A stretch of DNA of 64,000 bases from Pseudomonas nitroreducens TX1 (GTDB lineage: Bacteria > Pseudomonadota > Gammaproteobacteria > Pseudomonadales > Pseudomonadaceae). The DNA lies in NCBI RefSeq assembly GCF_000313755.1, contig NZ_AMZB01000119.1, positions 19,906-83,905 of the forward strand, written 5' to 3'. The notes under the pieces are model-generated. The model was not told the DNA's origin. It was given only the letters and a program-made list of their open reading frames with translations, and did not search any database. Below, in pieces: positions 19,166 to 28,050 of the stretch. Position 1 is the first letter of the stretch, and each line of letters opens with the position of its first letter. The position numbers and the translations under genes were made by a program.

Positions 19166-20287
19166 TTACTGGGGGTCCTTGACGATGGCGACGGCGGTGC
19201 CGTTGTCCAGCTTGAGCTGGCCGGAAGTCACCACTTCCTCGCCGGGCTTCAGGCCCTCGAGGATCACCACGCTGCCTTCGCGGCGTTCGCCGGTTTTCAC
19301 GAAGCGGCGTTCGACGTCCAGCTTCGGTGCCTGGTCGTCGGCCTTGGCGTCTTCCGTCTTTTCGCCGTCCTTCGGCTTATGCGGCACCACCACGTACACC
19401 GAGTTGCCATACAGGGTGAAGGCCACGGCGGTCTCGGGGACCACGACGCGCGGGGCACTGTCCGGCAACTGGACTTCGAGGTTGGCGAACATGCCCGGCA
19501 GCAGCTTGCCGTCGGGGTTGGCCATGCTGGCGCGGACCAGCAGGTTGCGCGTCTGGTTGTCCACGCGCGGGCTGATGGCGTCGATCTGCGCGTCGAAGCT
19601 CTGGCCCGGATAGGCCGCCACCCGCACCACCACTTTCTGCCCGCGCCCCAGCAGCGGGAAGTCCTGCTCGGGCAGGAAGAAGTCCACCTGCAGCGTCGAG
19701 AGATCCTGGAGGGTGACGATCTCGGTGCCGGGGGACACGTAGTCGCCGACGTCCACCTGGCGGATGCCGATGGTGCCGGAGAAGGGCGCGAGGATGCGCT
19801 TCTTGTCCAGGCTCGCCTTGAGCTGCGCGACGGTGGCGGTGGAGCGGTTCAGCTGGGCGGCGAGGCGGTCGTACTCGCTCTTGGAAATGGCCTGTCGGCC
19901 CACCAGGCTCTTGCCGCGCTCGTACTCGACCTGGGCCAGCCCGAGGTCCGCCTCGGCGGTGCGCAGGGTGGCCTGCTCGACGTCGGATTCGAGCTGCACC
20001 ACCGGCTGCCCGACCTTGACCTTGTCGCCGGAGACGAACTGCACCGCGCTGACGGTACCGGAGACTTCGGCGGTCAGGGTCACGCCCTGGATGGCGCGCA
20101 GGGTGCCGATGGCCTGCAGGCGGCTCTGCCAGTCGCGTTCTTCGGCTTTGGTGGCGTTCACGCTCACCGGCGGACGGGGCGCCGAGAACATGGCGATCTG
20201 TTTCTTGATGGAGAGGTATTTCGAGCCGGCGAGCACCGCAACGATGACGGCAACTACGCCCAGCATGATCAGCATGCGGCGCAACAT
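19166..20287 (-). CDS. RND efflux periplasmic adaptor (MexH-like)
   Basis: 373-aa membrane-fusion protein that links the RND pump to an outer-membrane channel. An N-terminal helix (MLIMLGVVAVIVAVLAGSK) anchors it. The lipoyl half-motifs are VTLTAEVSGTVSAVQFVSGD and ILAPFSGTIGIRQVDVGDYV, flanking a coiled-coil hairpin; the beta-barrel and membrane-proximal domains follow (LPEQDFPLLGRGQ, LLPGMFANLEV). A charged Lys/Asp/Glu insert near residues 305-325 is unusual. First gene of the operon, transcribed toward the pump gene. Confidence 0.92.
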   Translation of the reverse strand: MLRRMLIMLGVVAVIVAVLAGSKYLSIKKQIAMFSAPRPPVSVNATKAEERDWQSRLQAIGTLRAIQGVTLTAEVSGTVSAVQFVSGDKVKVGQPVVQLESDVEQATLRTAEADLGLAQVEYERGKSLVGRQAISKSEYDRLAAQLNRSTATVAQLKASLDKKRILAPFSGTIGIRQVDVGDYVSPGTEIVTLQDLSTLQVDFFLPEQDFPLLGRGQKVVVRVAAYPGQSFDAQIDAISPRVDNQTRNLLVRASMANPDGKLLPGMFANLEVQLPDSAPRVVVPETAVAFTLYGNSVYVVVPHKPKDGEKTEDAKADDQAPKLDVERRFVKTGERREGSVVILEGLKPGEEVVTSGQLKLDNGTAVAIVKDPQ

Positions 20288-20576
20288 CTTCCTGTTCCTT
20301 GGTACGTGCCTGGCAGCAATCGGGCGCGATCGCTCGTCCGGTATTTGCCGGGACGGCCTTCCGTTCGCGCAGATGTCGATCAGGCTCTGAAGCCGATACG
20401 GGGACGCCCCATTGCGGGGCGGAATTGCGCACCTTATGCCTGAATCGACGGCGAGTCAAAGGGCTGCGATTACAAGAGGTTTCGCTCGAAAAACCAGATT
20501 GTCGCGGAAGCTCTGCGCGGGATCGGTGCGGCGGAATCTGCGGGAAGGCGGGCCACGTCCGTGTGGCTGGGAAGGA

Positions 20577-22202
20577 TCAGGCGCTCAGCTTGCGGGTGAC
20601 GTCCGCCAGTTCGCCGGAGAGACCGTGCAGATGGCGGCTGGCGCCCTGGGTGCGCACCACGTTTTCCTCGTTGGTGGCGCCGATGGCGGTGATCTCGGTG
20701 AGGTTGCGCGAGATGTCCTCGGCGACCGAGGTCTGTTCCTCTGCGGCGGTGGCGATCTGGCGGTTCATGTCGCGGATCGCTTCCACTGCCAGGGTGATGC
20801 TACGCAGCACTTCGCCGGCCTGGGTGACGCGCTCCACACCCTGTTCGCTGCGGGTCTGGCCGTTCTCGATGGCGCGCAGGGCGTTCACCGAGCCGGTCTG
20901 CACGGTGTCGATGATCTGGTGGATCTCGGCGGTGGACTCGGCGGTGCGTTGGGCCAGGGTGCGGACCTCATCGGCGACCACGGCGAAACCACGGCCGGCC
21001 TCACCGGCGCGGGCGGCTTCGATGGCGGCGTTGAGCGCCAGCAGGTTGGTCTGGTCGGCAATGCCGCGAATCACTTCCAGCACCTTGCCGATGCGGCCGC
21101 TGTCGCTTTCCAGACGACGGATGACCTCGGCGGTATTGGCAATCTCGCTGCTCATCTCGGTAATGGTGACGATGGTGGTCTTCATCACTTCGCCGCCTTC
21201 CTGGGCGTGTTGGTCGGCATCGTCGGCGGCACGCGCGGCGTCGGAAGCGTGGCGTGCGACTTCCTGGGCGGTGGCGGACATCTCGTGCATCGCCGTGGCC
21301 ACCTGGTCGGTGCGCGAGAACTGCTCGCGGGTGCCTTCGGCCATCAGGGTAGCGATGGCGTTCAGCTCGCCGCTGGCGGTGTCCAGCTCGGTGGTGCTGT
21401 GTTTGAGACGGGTGAAGGTCTCGGCCAGGAAGTCGCGCAGGGTGTTGGCGGCGCGGGCCAGGCGGCCCAGTTCGTCGCGGCGGCTGGCATCGACGCGCTC
21501 GCCGAAATTACCTTCGCTGAGCTGGGCGATGTGCTCGATCAGGCGGGCGATCGGACCGATCAGGTTGCGGTTGACCAGCCACAGGCTGAGCAGGGCCAAT
21601 GCAACGCCCGAGATCAGCAGGACCAGGGTGCCGCTGAGGACGGTGCTGTCGGCGCTGGCGGAGATGCTCTTGGCCTGCTCGACGGCATCGTGGTGCAGGC
21701 TCTCCACCAGGGCGGCCATCTGTTCGCTGGCGGCGCGGTCGATGCCTTTGACGGCGGCGTCACCGGCACGCGGGTCGCTGCCGGCGGCGACATAGGCGTC
21801 GCGGCCCTTGCGGTAGGCCTGGCCGAGCTGGCGGTGCTCGTCGCGCAGGCGGGTGACCTGGGCCTTGAGCTGCGCATCGTCGGCTGCGTTCTGCTCCAGT
21901 CGGCCTAGCACGTCCTGCACGGCGCGTTCCTGTTCCTCGAACTGGCTCCAGTATTTGTTCAGGTCGGCAGGCTGCTGACCGCGCAGGAGGACGTTCTTCC
22001 ATTCCTGCACCTGGGCCTTGAAGGCCAGGTTGGCCTGGTCGACCAGTTGCGAGGATTGCAGCGGGCCGTCCAGCAGGCGCTGGTAGGCGCTGACGCTGCC
22101 GGAAAGGAAGTGGAAGCAGGCAAGGGCGATCAGCAGCACGAGCAGCAGGCTACCGCCCAGCAGCGACAGGATCTGGGTACGCAGGGAAGTGTTGGGGGAC
22201 AT
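20577..22202 (-). CDS. methyl-accepting chemotaxis protein
   Basis: 541-aa transmembrane chemoreceptor. TM1 is at about 12-32, a periplasmic four-helix-bundle ligand domain (about 33-189) follows, TM2 is at about 190-210 and a HAMP domain at about 212-265. The cytoplasmic signalling hairpin contains the conserved tip QTNLLALNAAIEAARAGE and GRGFAVVADEVRTLAQRT, which contact CheW and CheA. It ends without a CheR-binding pentapeptide. Ligand unknown; the small 4HB domain resembles amino-acid or organic-acid sensors. Monocistronic. Confidence 0.92.
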   Translation of the reverse strand: MSPNTSLRTQILSLLGGSLLLVLLIALACFHFLSGSVSAYQRLLDGPLQSSQLVDQANLAFKAQVQEWKNVLLRGQQPADLNKYWSQFEEQERAVQDVLGRLEQNAADDAQLKAQVTRLRDEHRQLGQAYRKGRDAYVAAGSDPRAGDAAVKGIDRAASEQMAALVESLHHDAVEQAKSISASADSTVLSGTLVLLISGVALALLSLWLVNRNLIGPIARLIEHIAQLSEGNFGERVDASRRDELGRLARAANTLRDFLAETFTRLKHSTTELDTASGELNAIATLMAEGTREQFSRTDQVATAMHEMSATAQEVARHASDAARAADDADQHAQEGGEVMKTTIVTITEMSSEIANTAEVIRRLESDSGRIGKVLEVIRGIADQTNLLALNAAIEAARAGEAGRGFAVVADEVRTLAQRTAESTAEIHQIIDTVQTGSVNALRAIENGQTRSEQGVERVTQAGEVLRSITLAVEAIRDMNRQIATAAEEQTSVAEDISRNLTEITAIGATNEENVVRTQGASRHLHGLSGELADVTRKLSA

Positions 22203-22361
22203 CGTGTTTACGCCTCTAAGACGCAGGGTGGGAATCGGTCAGCCTTTGCATCGGCCGGGTGGCTGTCTTCCTGAGTCCAGGGAGACGAGTGGTAGGGGGG
22301 CGGGGCGGTCTGGGACGGGCGTTCTGGCTGGATGCCATGGGACGGTGCAGGAGCAACTGTT

Positions 22362-22535
22362 TTCTTCTGAAAATCCGTGCCTTGGATCTCGCCCTCTCCC
22401 TAACCCTCTCCCTGAAGGGAGAGGGGACTGGTTCGGTGCCGGCTGAAGCCAAAGTGTCAGCCGCACGGATAGCGCCCTCTCCCTTCAGGGAGAGGGCGGG
22501 GGAGAGGGAAGCCCAGGCACGAGTTTTCAGAAGAA
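22362..22535. repeat. composite REP doublet with terminal inverted repeats, copy 1
   Basis: Outer 12-bp inverted repeats TTCTTCTGAAAA (22362-22373) and TTTTCAGAAGAA (22524-22535) enclose two inverted copies of CTCTCCCTGAAGGGAGAG-type palindromes (about 22392-22426 and 22475-22508). Related doublets lie at 28051-28213 and 42729-42848. Confidence 0.8.
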
Positions 22536-22544
22536 GGTAGCCGA

Positions 22545-22622
22545 GTAGGGCACATTAACGGCCCAAGCGTTATCCGCCGACGGTCTGGCGGCGGACAAAG
22601 CGTTCCGCCTTTTGCGCCCTAC
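22545..22622. repeat. dispersed repeat, GTAGGGCG family, copy 2
   Basis: Opens GTAGGGCACATTAACG, closes TTTGCGCCCTAC, with inner TATCCGCCGACGG / GGCGGCGGACA pairing. Divergent copy of the 12905-12972 element. Confidence 0.75.
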
Positions 22623-22678
22623 GGTTTGCGCGAAGCCCGCTCCTGTACGGAAATGCCGGCGTGCCACCGGCGAATGCT

Positions 22679-23773
22679 TCACACCAGGTGCAGGTGGTTG
22701 TCCCAGAAGGCCGGGGGCAGGTCCAGCGGGGTGCCGGCGATGCGTTCGCTACGGCAGTCGTAGACGCGGCAGCGGCCCTGGCCGGAGGTGACGACGAAGC
22801 CGTCCTTCACCGCACCGACACCGGCGCAGTCGGGCAGCGGTGCGTCCAGTCGAACGGCACCGGTATCCAGGTTCCAGATGAAGAAGCGGTTGCCGCGCGG
22901 AGCGGTGAGCGCTACCAGGCGCAGCTCGTCATGCACGGCGACGCTGGCGGTGTACTGGGTCATTGCCAGACGTTGCTCATCGGCCAGCGGGAAGGGCTGG
23001 AACGGCTGGCCGGGGCGCTTGATGGCGAGCAGGTCGGCGCGATCATGAGCATCGCCCATGTACTGCTGGCCGGCGACTATGGTGCCGTCCGCGGCGATGG
23101 CCAGGTGGCGCACGCTGTTCATCTGCTGCGGCAGGGTCTCCTTGGAGATCAGCGCGCCGTCACGCTGCATCAGCACCAGGCTCGGTTCCATGGCGTCGAG
23201 GTTCATCTCCACGCGGCTTTCGGCTTCGGTACGAATGCCGCCGTTGGCCACCACCAGGGTCTCGCCATCGGGCATCCAGGACACCTGGTGCGGGCCGAGG
23301 CCGTGGGTGGAGACTTCGCCGGCGTGGCTCAGGCGCTCGCCGTCGAAGCGGTAAACGCCGAGCAGTCCGCGCCCCGGATCTGTGGTGTCATTCTCTGTGG
23401 CGTAGAGCCACTCGCCGTCCTTGTGCCACACGCCATGGCCGTAGAAATGCCGGTCGGCCTGCGAATCGACGGTCTGCAGCAGGCGGCCATCGTTGAGATC
23501 GATCAGGTAGCTCTGCCGGCCCGGCCGGCGAGCGACGAACAGCGCCAGCGGCAGGCTGGGGTGCTGCACCACGTCGTGGCAGCGCAGGCCGACCTCGGTG
23601 GCGAAGGCGCAGCTGCCGTCCAGGCGATAGCCCACGGCGTAGTGCTTGCCGTCCGCGTTGTCACGGGCGGACAGCACCAGGGGCTCCTTGCCCTTGCGTG
23701 ACAGCGTCCAGCCGCCGAAGGTCAGGGCGCCGAGCAGCAGGCTGCCCAGGCCGATCACGTGACGTCGCAACAT
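22679..23773 (-). CDS. DUF1513 (beta-propeller-like) envelope protein
   Basis: 364-aa DUF1513 protein. An N-terminal signal (MLRRHVIGLGSLLLGALTFGG) with an Arg-Arg pair suggests export, possibly by Tat. The body reads like a seven-bladed propeller with blades such as HEGVWHKDGEW-type (YGHGVWHKDGEWLYATEN), GPHQVSWMPDGETLVVANGG and NRFFIWNLDTGA. It is the last gene of the cluster imelysin / di-haem oxidoreductase / imelysin / DUF1513, the arrangement found beside icmP in P. aeruginosa (from memory PA4370-PA4373). Function not known; the setting suggests iron handling at the envelope. Start at 23773 because longer in-frame reading enters the upstream gene. Confidence 0.8.
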   Translation of the reverse strand: MLRRHVIGLGSLLLGALTFGGWTLSRKGKEPLVLSARDNADGKHYAVGYRLDGSCAFATEVGLRCHDVVQHPSLPLALFVARRPGRQSYLIDLNDGRLLQTVDSQADRHFYGHGVWHKDGEWLYATENDTTDPGRGLLGVYRFDGERLSHAGEVSTHGLGPHQVSWMPDGETLVVANGGIRTEAESRVEMNLDAMEPSLVLMQRDGALISKETLPQQMNSVRHLAIAADGTIVAGQQYMGDAHDRADLLAIKRPGQPFQPFPLADEQRLAMTQYTASVAVHDELRLVALTAPRGNRFFIWNLDTGAVRLDAPLPDCAGVGAVKDGFVVTSGQGRCRVYDCRSERIAGTPLDLPPAFWDNHLHLV

Positions 23774-23847
23774 GGCGTTCACCTCTATCACTTTCGGTAT
23801 TTCATCGATCCTGCGCGCTGGCGCCAGGCGGCGCGCAGCCGATCGAA

Positions 23848-24909
23848 TCAATCCCCGTCGTTGGCGTTGAAGCCCAGCTGCACACCCAGGGCCTTGGCGA
23901 GGTCGCTCTCGTGCAGGCGATGGACGACGTTGAGGCTGTCGTACAGCTCGTTCAGCTGTTTGATGCCGGCTTCGTCCTTGAGCATTTCGCTGAGCGGTTG
24001 ATTGATCGCCTTCAGCTTGCCGTGAACATCGGCGTAGGCTGCATCGATCTTGCCGGCCAGCTCTTTCTGCTCGGCCGGTAGCAGGGCGCGCAGACCCTTC
24101 TTGTCGGTACCGTCCCACAGCGCCTGGGCACCGGTCAGGCTGGAATCCAGGCTGGCCAGGGAGGCGTCGCTGCGCCAGCCTTCGGCCTGGAACGGCTGCG
24201 GGATGCCCTTGCTCTGGCGGCCCAGCGGGGTGCCGAGCTTCTTCTTCAGCATGTCCAGCGCGGTGACCTGCACGCGCAGCAGCTCGGCGATGGCCTCGTG
24301 GGCATCGGCGTAGCGCTCGTTGGGAAACTTGGAGAGCTGGGCGAGCATGCCGCCGTCCTGCTTCCACTGCGCCAGGATGCTTTCGGCCAGGGTTTGCTGA
24401 TGCGCGCCGATGGCTTCCAGCAGCGGGCAGTAGCGCGCCTTGGTCTCGGCGTTGGCCAGATCGATCTTCGCGTCGAAAAGGATGTATTCGTAGGCGGTCA
24501 GCCCCTGCACCACGACGCTGGACTTATCCAGGGTCGCCGGGGAGATCGCGTTGCCGCTGCTCAGCAGTTGCTCCACCTGGCGCGCCACGAGGTTCTTCTT
24601 GTCCGGCCAGAACTGCACCTGCCAGGAGCGGTTGCCCTCGGCCAGCGGGCCGACCAGCAGCGGCTGCAGCTCGGCCCAGGCCTTCTGTGCGGCCATGAAG
24701 TCGGCGCGGGCCTTGGCCAGGTCTTCCTTGCCCTGGCAAAAGGCGAGGGCACTGGCGGCCAGCGCGCGGTCGGCGTCGACCCAGCGGCTGTAGGTCGGCA
24801 GGATCACCTGCTGGGCCAGCGTGGCGCTGGTAGTGGCCTGCGGGTCGGTGGGCGAACAGGCGCCCAGGGCGATGGCGAGGCTGGTGATCAGCAGTCGGGG
24901 GCGGAACAT
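23848..24909 (-). CDS. imelysin-family lipoprotein
   Basis: 353 aa, lipoprotein signal with lipobox A-L-G-A-C (Cys18), then a helical imelysin (peptidase M75) domain: ILPTYSRWVDADRAL, KAWAELQPLLVGPLAEG and QFWPDKKNLVARQV. The usual GxHxxE iron-ligand motif is altered here: the matching segment reads QGLTAYEYILFDA, keeping Glu but lacking His. Members near icmP are thought to act in periplasmic iron capture rather than proteolysis. Lies 15 nt after the di-haem oxidoreductase gene and 74 nt before DUF1513; likely one transcript. Confidence 0.85.
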   Translation of the reverse strand: MFRPRLLITSLAIALGACSPTDPQATTSATLAQQVILPTYSRWVDADRALAASALAFCQGKEDLAKARADFMAAQKAWAELQPLLVGPLAEGNRSWQVQFWPDKKNLVARQVEQLLSSGNAISPATLDKSSVVVQGLTAYEYILFDAKIDLANAETKARYCPLLEAIGAHQQTLAESILAQWKQDGGMLAQLSKFPNERYADAHEAIAELLRVQVTALDMLKKKLGTPLGRQSKGIPQPFQAEGWRSDASLASLDSSLTGAQALWDGTDKKGLRALLPAEQKELAGKIDAAYADVHGKLKAINQPLSEMLKDEAGIKQLNELYDSLNVVHRLHESDLAKALGVQLGFNANDGD

Positions 24910-24924
24910 GGTGGGCTCGGCTCC

Positions 24925-26349
24925 TTAGAGTGAGTTCAGGAACGCCAGCAGGGCATCGCGCTGCCGGGCGTCGAAATTCAATACGCGTTGCTTGGCCGCT
25001 TCGGCTTCGCCGCCATGCCAGAGCACGGCTTCGAGCAGGTTGCGGGCGCGGCCGTCATGCAGGAACTGGGTGTGGCCGTTGACCGTCTCGGTCAGGCCGA
25101 TGCCCCACAGCGGCGCCGTGCGCCAGTCGCGGCCGCTGGCCAGAAATTCCGGGCGATTGTCCGCCAGTCCCTCGCCCATGTCATGCAGCAGCAGGTCGGT
25201 GTAGGGGCGGATGACCTGGTTGGCCAGCTCGGGCTCGGCGGCGCTGGCGCCGGTGGTGAACTTGGGCGTGTGGCAGCTGGCGCAGCCGCTGTCGAAGAAC
25301 AGCCCCTTGCCGGTGAGCACCTGCGGGTCGTCCACCTTGCGGCGCGCCGGTACGGCGAGGTTGCGCGCGTAGAAGGCGACCTGGTTGAAGATGTGCTGGC
25401 TGACTTCCGGCTTGCCGCCGTCGATGGCGTTCAGGCAGTCGACTTGGGCTTTTGTGCAGTCATCACTGGGCAGCAGGTCGCTGGTCAGTCCCATGTCGCC
25501 GGAAAAGGCGTGGGCGTTCTGCTGGGCGACGTCGGGTTGCCCGGCCTTCCAGCCGAAGCGGCCGAGGACGGTCTGCTGTTTCGCATCGTCCCAGACCCGG
25601 TTCGGCCGGCCGCGGATGCCGTCGCTGCCCTTGGCCTGTTGCTCGGCGTTGGCGAGGATGTCCGCCTCGCTGATGGATTCCAGCAGGCCCAGGCCGATCA
25701 TGGGCGGGGCGACGCGAGCGGAGAACAGCGTTTCCGGGTGCATCGGGCCGTAGCCCAGGTCGCTGATACGCAGCCTGGGTTTGCGCAGCTCGACCACGGT
25801 GCCGTCCTTGAAGGTCACCGGCACCGGGTCGTAGTCCACCCGCACCTTGCCTTCGGGCGCCACGCCGGGGATGGCTGAGTCCTGGAACTGGCCGCCGTAC
25901 ACCGGTTCGGGCACCACGCCCAGGCGCTTGAGCGTGCGTGCATCCTCCGGGCCTGCAGGAATCGACAGGCGCACCAGCATGGAGACGGCGTTGACGTCAT
26001 TGGGCTCCGGCGGATGGCCGCGGCCGTCCTTGATGTGGCAGTTCTGGCAGGCGTTGGTGTTGAACAGCGGGCCGAGGCCGTCGCGCGCGGTGGTGGTGCT
26101 CGGCGCGATCACCCAGGGGTTGCGGAAGAAGCTGTTGCCCACGGCAAAGTCCAGTCGGCGGCTCGGCGTGAGGTTGCCCGAGGGCATGGAATAGGCGTTG
26201 CGGTCGCTCTGCTTCACTGTGGTGGCACCGCCGGAAAGCGCTTCGCCAGGTTCGGCCACGGCATGCTGGGAAGGCTCCGGCTTGCACGCGGCAAGGGTGA
26301 GGGCAGACAGCAGCGGCACGAGGCACAGGACGGTACGGCGGCGGAGCAT
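24925..26349 (-). CDS. di-haem oxidoreductase lipoprotein (DUF1111 / c-type cytochrome)
   Basis: 474-aa exported protein with lipobox T-L-A-A-C. Two haem c attachment sites are visible: CQNCH (in NTNACQNCHIKDGRGHP) and CASCH (in SGCASCHTPKF), as in the DUF1111 'thiol oxidoreductase-like' family distantly related to MauG peroxidases. Beside imelysins it is inferred to oxidise or reduce iron during uptake; this is not proven. The ATG at 26349 is preferred over 26385 because it opens into the signal peptide. Its own promoter is likely, since a terminator separates it from icmP. Confidence 0.85.
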   Translation of the reverse strand: MLRRRTVLCLVPLLSALTLAACKPEPSQHAVAEPGEALSGGATTVKQSDRNAYSMPSGNLTPSRRLDFAVGNSFFRNPWVIAPSTTTARDGLGPLFNTNACQNCHIKDGRGHPPEPNDVNAVSMLVRLSIPAGPEDARTLKRLGVVPEPVYGGQFQDSAIPGVAPEGKVRVDYDPVPVTFKDGTVVELRKPRLRISDLGYGPMHPETLFSARVAPPMIGLGLLESISEADILANAEQQAKGSDGIRGRPNRVWDDAKQQTVLGRFGWKAGQPDVAQQNAHAFSGDMGLTSDLLPSDDCTKAQVDCLNAIDGGKPEVSQHIFNQVAFYARNLAVPARRKVDDPQVLTGKGLFFDSGCASCHTPKFTTGASAAEPELANQVIRPYTDLLLHDMGEGLADNRPEFLASGRDWRTAPLWGIGLTETVNGHTQFLHDGRARNLLEAVLWHGGEAEAAKQRVLNFDARQRDALLAFLNSL

Positions 26350-26456
26350 TGCGGGGTTCCAGAGCGGTGTATGGCAGCGCGCCATGGTATCAGGGGTGTC
26401 AAATGCAAATATGAAAAATTTGTATTCGCGAACGACATCGTTTGCTGGCGAGAAAC

Positions 26457-26485
26457 GACAAAGCCCCGCGGCGCGGGGCTTTGTC
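26457..26485 (-). terminator. terminator after icmP-like gene
   Basis: Perfect 13-bp stem GACAAAGCCCCGC / GCGGGGCTTTGTC with a 3-nt loop, 61 nt beyond the imelysin stop and before the AT-rich leader of the di-haem gene. It may only attenuate read-through. Confidence 0.85.
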
Positions 26486-26546
26486 TTGGATTCAAGGCCG
26501 CTGCGGCGTGGAGCCGCAGCGCCTTCAACCCTTGAGGACCGGTCGA

Positions 26547-27881
26547 TCAGAACTGGTGATCGGCGTTATCCGGCTTCAGGTCCTGCACGCCGACCGCGGT
26601 GGCGGCCTTCTCGATGGCGCCGGTCTGCTTGACCAGCGAGGCGATGGCGTCGCGGATCTTCTGCTGATCGTCCTTGTCGTCCGGGGCGATCATCTGGTCG
26701 AAGTGCACACCGTCCTTCTCGGCACGGTCGACGATGACCTGCATCTTGGCTTCGGTGTTGGCCAGGTCATTCTTCAGCTCGGTGTCGGCGGCGGCGTCGA
26801 CCTTGGCGACCAGGTCGGACAGGCTCGGGCCCTTCACGATGCTACCGTCGGTGCGCTTGTATTCGCCGGTGTAGATGTTGCGAATGCTCTTGGCGTTGAA
26901 GAACAGGGTGTTGTGGGTGTTGTCGCTGAAGCAGTCGTGCTCGTCTTCGGTGGAGTTGGCTTCCAGCGCGACCTTCATGCGTTCGCCAGCCAGCTCACCC
27001 AGGGACAGGGAGCCCATGCCGAAGAACATCTTACGCAGGTTGTTCTGCGCGGTGTCGGCCTCGACCTTGGCGCGATAGTTGTCGGCGACGCCGGACTTGA
27101 AGTTGCCGACCATTTCTTCCAGGTCAGCCACCAGCAGGTCGGTGGCGGCCTTCAGGTAGGCGGCGCGACGATCGCAATGACCATTGGTGCAGTCCTTGCC
27201 CTGGGCGTAGTCGGTGTACTTGCGGTCGCCCGCGCCCGGCTTGGTGCCGTTCAGGTCCTGGCCCCACAGCAGGAATTCGATGGCGTGGTAGCCGGTGGCG
27301 ACGTTGGCTTCGGAACCGCCCAGCTCGTTCAGGCCCTTGAGCTTCTCGCCGGTGATTTCCTTGACGTCGATCTTGTCTTCGCCGACCTGGATCTCGGTGT
27401 TGGCGATGATGTTGGCGGAAGCACCGGCGTTGCCTTCGGCGTGCTGGTAGTCCTTGGCGACGTAGTCGATCAGGCCTTCGTCCAGCGGCCAGGCGTTAAC
27501 CGCGCCTTCCCAGTCGTCGATGATCGAGTTGCCGAAGCGGAAGGCTTCGCTCTGCGAGTAGGACGGGCGGGACGCGATCCAGGCTTCGCGGGCGGCCTTC
27601 AGGGTTTCCTCGCTGGGCTTGGCGATCAGCGCGTCGACCGCGGTCTGCAGGGCCTTGGCAGTGGTCAGGGCATCGCCGTAGGTGGCTTCGGCGATGTCCA
27701 GGTAGTTCTTCACCACGGCCTTGACCGCGGCCTCGTCGACCTTGGCGGCGGCCGGTGCAGCGCTCTGGGTGCTGGGCGCCTGCGCGGCGGCAGGGGCTTC
27801 GGCTTTCTTGTCATCGCCGCAGCCGGCGAGGGAGATGGCGATGGCGAGCAGGCTGGCAGTGGCCCAGGGCATACGAGTCAT
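26547..27881 (-). CDS. icmP: imelysin-family outer-membrane lipoprotein (IcmP-like)
   Basis: 444 aa, lipobox S-L-A-G-C (Cys21) followed by a disordered Ala/Pro/Lys linker. The imelysin domain has the full GxHxxE motif in GYHAIEFLLWGQD and the second conserved block FGMGSLSLGELAGERM. P. aeruginosa IcmP was described as an insulin-cleaving metalloprotease, but related EfeO/imelysin proteins bind iron, so protease activity is uncertain. A Fur-like box lies 62 nt upstream. bifA is next in transcription direction of the neighbouring unit, as in PAO1. Confidence 0.88.
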   Translation of the reverse strand: MTRMPWATASLLAIAISLAGCGDDKKAEAPAAAQAPSTQSAAPAAAKVDEAAVKAVVKNYLDIAEATYGDALTTAKALQTAVDALIAKPSEETLKAAREAWIASRPSYSQSEAFRFGNSIIDDWEGAVNAWPLDEGLIDYVAKDYQHAEGNAGASANIIANTEIQVGEDKIDVKEITGEKLKGLNELGGSEANVATGYHAIEFLLWGQDLNGTKPGAGDRKYTDYAQGKDCTNGHCDRRAAYLKAATDLLVADLEEMVGNFKSGVADNYRAKVEADTAQNNLRKMFFGMGSLSLGELAGERMKVALEANSTEDEHDCFSDNTHNTLFFNAKSIRNIYTGEYKRTDGSIVKGPSLSDLVAKVDAAADTELKNDLANTEAKMQVIVDRAEKDGVHFDQMIAPDDKDDQQKIRDAIASLVKQTGAIEKAATAVGVQDLKPDNADHQF

Positions 27882-27942
27882 GACGGGTTCCTTTGCATGG
27901 AAAAGAGGCGCACGAAAAAGGACTGCGCAAGAAAATCTGCAA

Positions 27943-27961
27943 CATAATGCGAAAGATTTGC
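27943..27961 (-). promoter_or_regulatory. candidate Fur box upstream of icmP
   Basis: Minus-strand GCAAATCTTTCGCATTATG matches the 19-bp Fur consensus at 10 positions, including a perfect CATTAT right half. It lies 62-80 nt upstream of the imelysin start. Confidence 0.45.
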
Positions 27962-28050
27962 ATTTTTGAAAAGAGAGATCGGTGGCGCCGTTTGGTCAGA
28001 GGGCAGCGGATGGCCAGCAGAAGAGGGATTGGCTCGTAGGAGTCACAGTC

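Larger units (their letters stand above)
22203..22678. other. 476-nt intergenic gap filled with repeats
   Basis: Contains a ~175-nt composite element (22362-22535) and a GTAGGG-family repeat (22545-22622), then a short unremarkable stretch before the DUF1513 stop. No gene is supported; small reading frames here merely cross the palindromes. Confidence 0.75.

Noticed and set aside
22259..22540. Small frames between chemoreceptor and DUF1513 gene
   Set aside because: They read through the REP palindromes (translated as SLTLSLKGEG-like strings that recur at the other REP copies) and are not genes.
26401..26430. Fur box upstream of the di-haem oxidoreductase
   Set aside because: AT-rich with a CAAAT-N7-ATTTG inverted repeat, but the match to the Fur consensus is too poor to claim.
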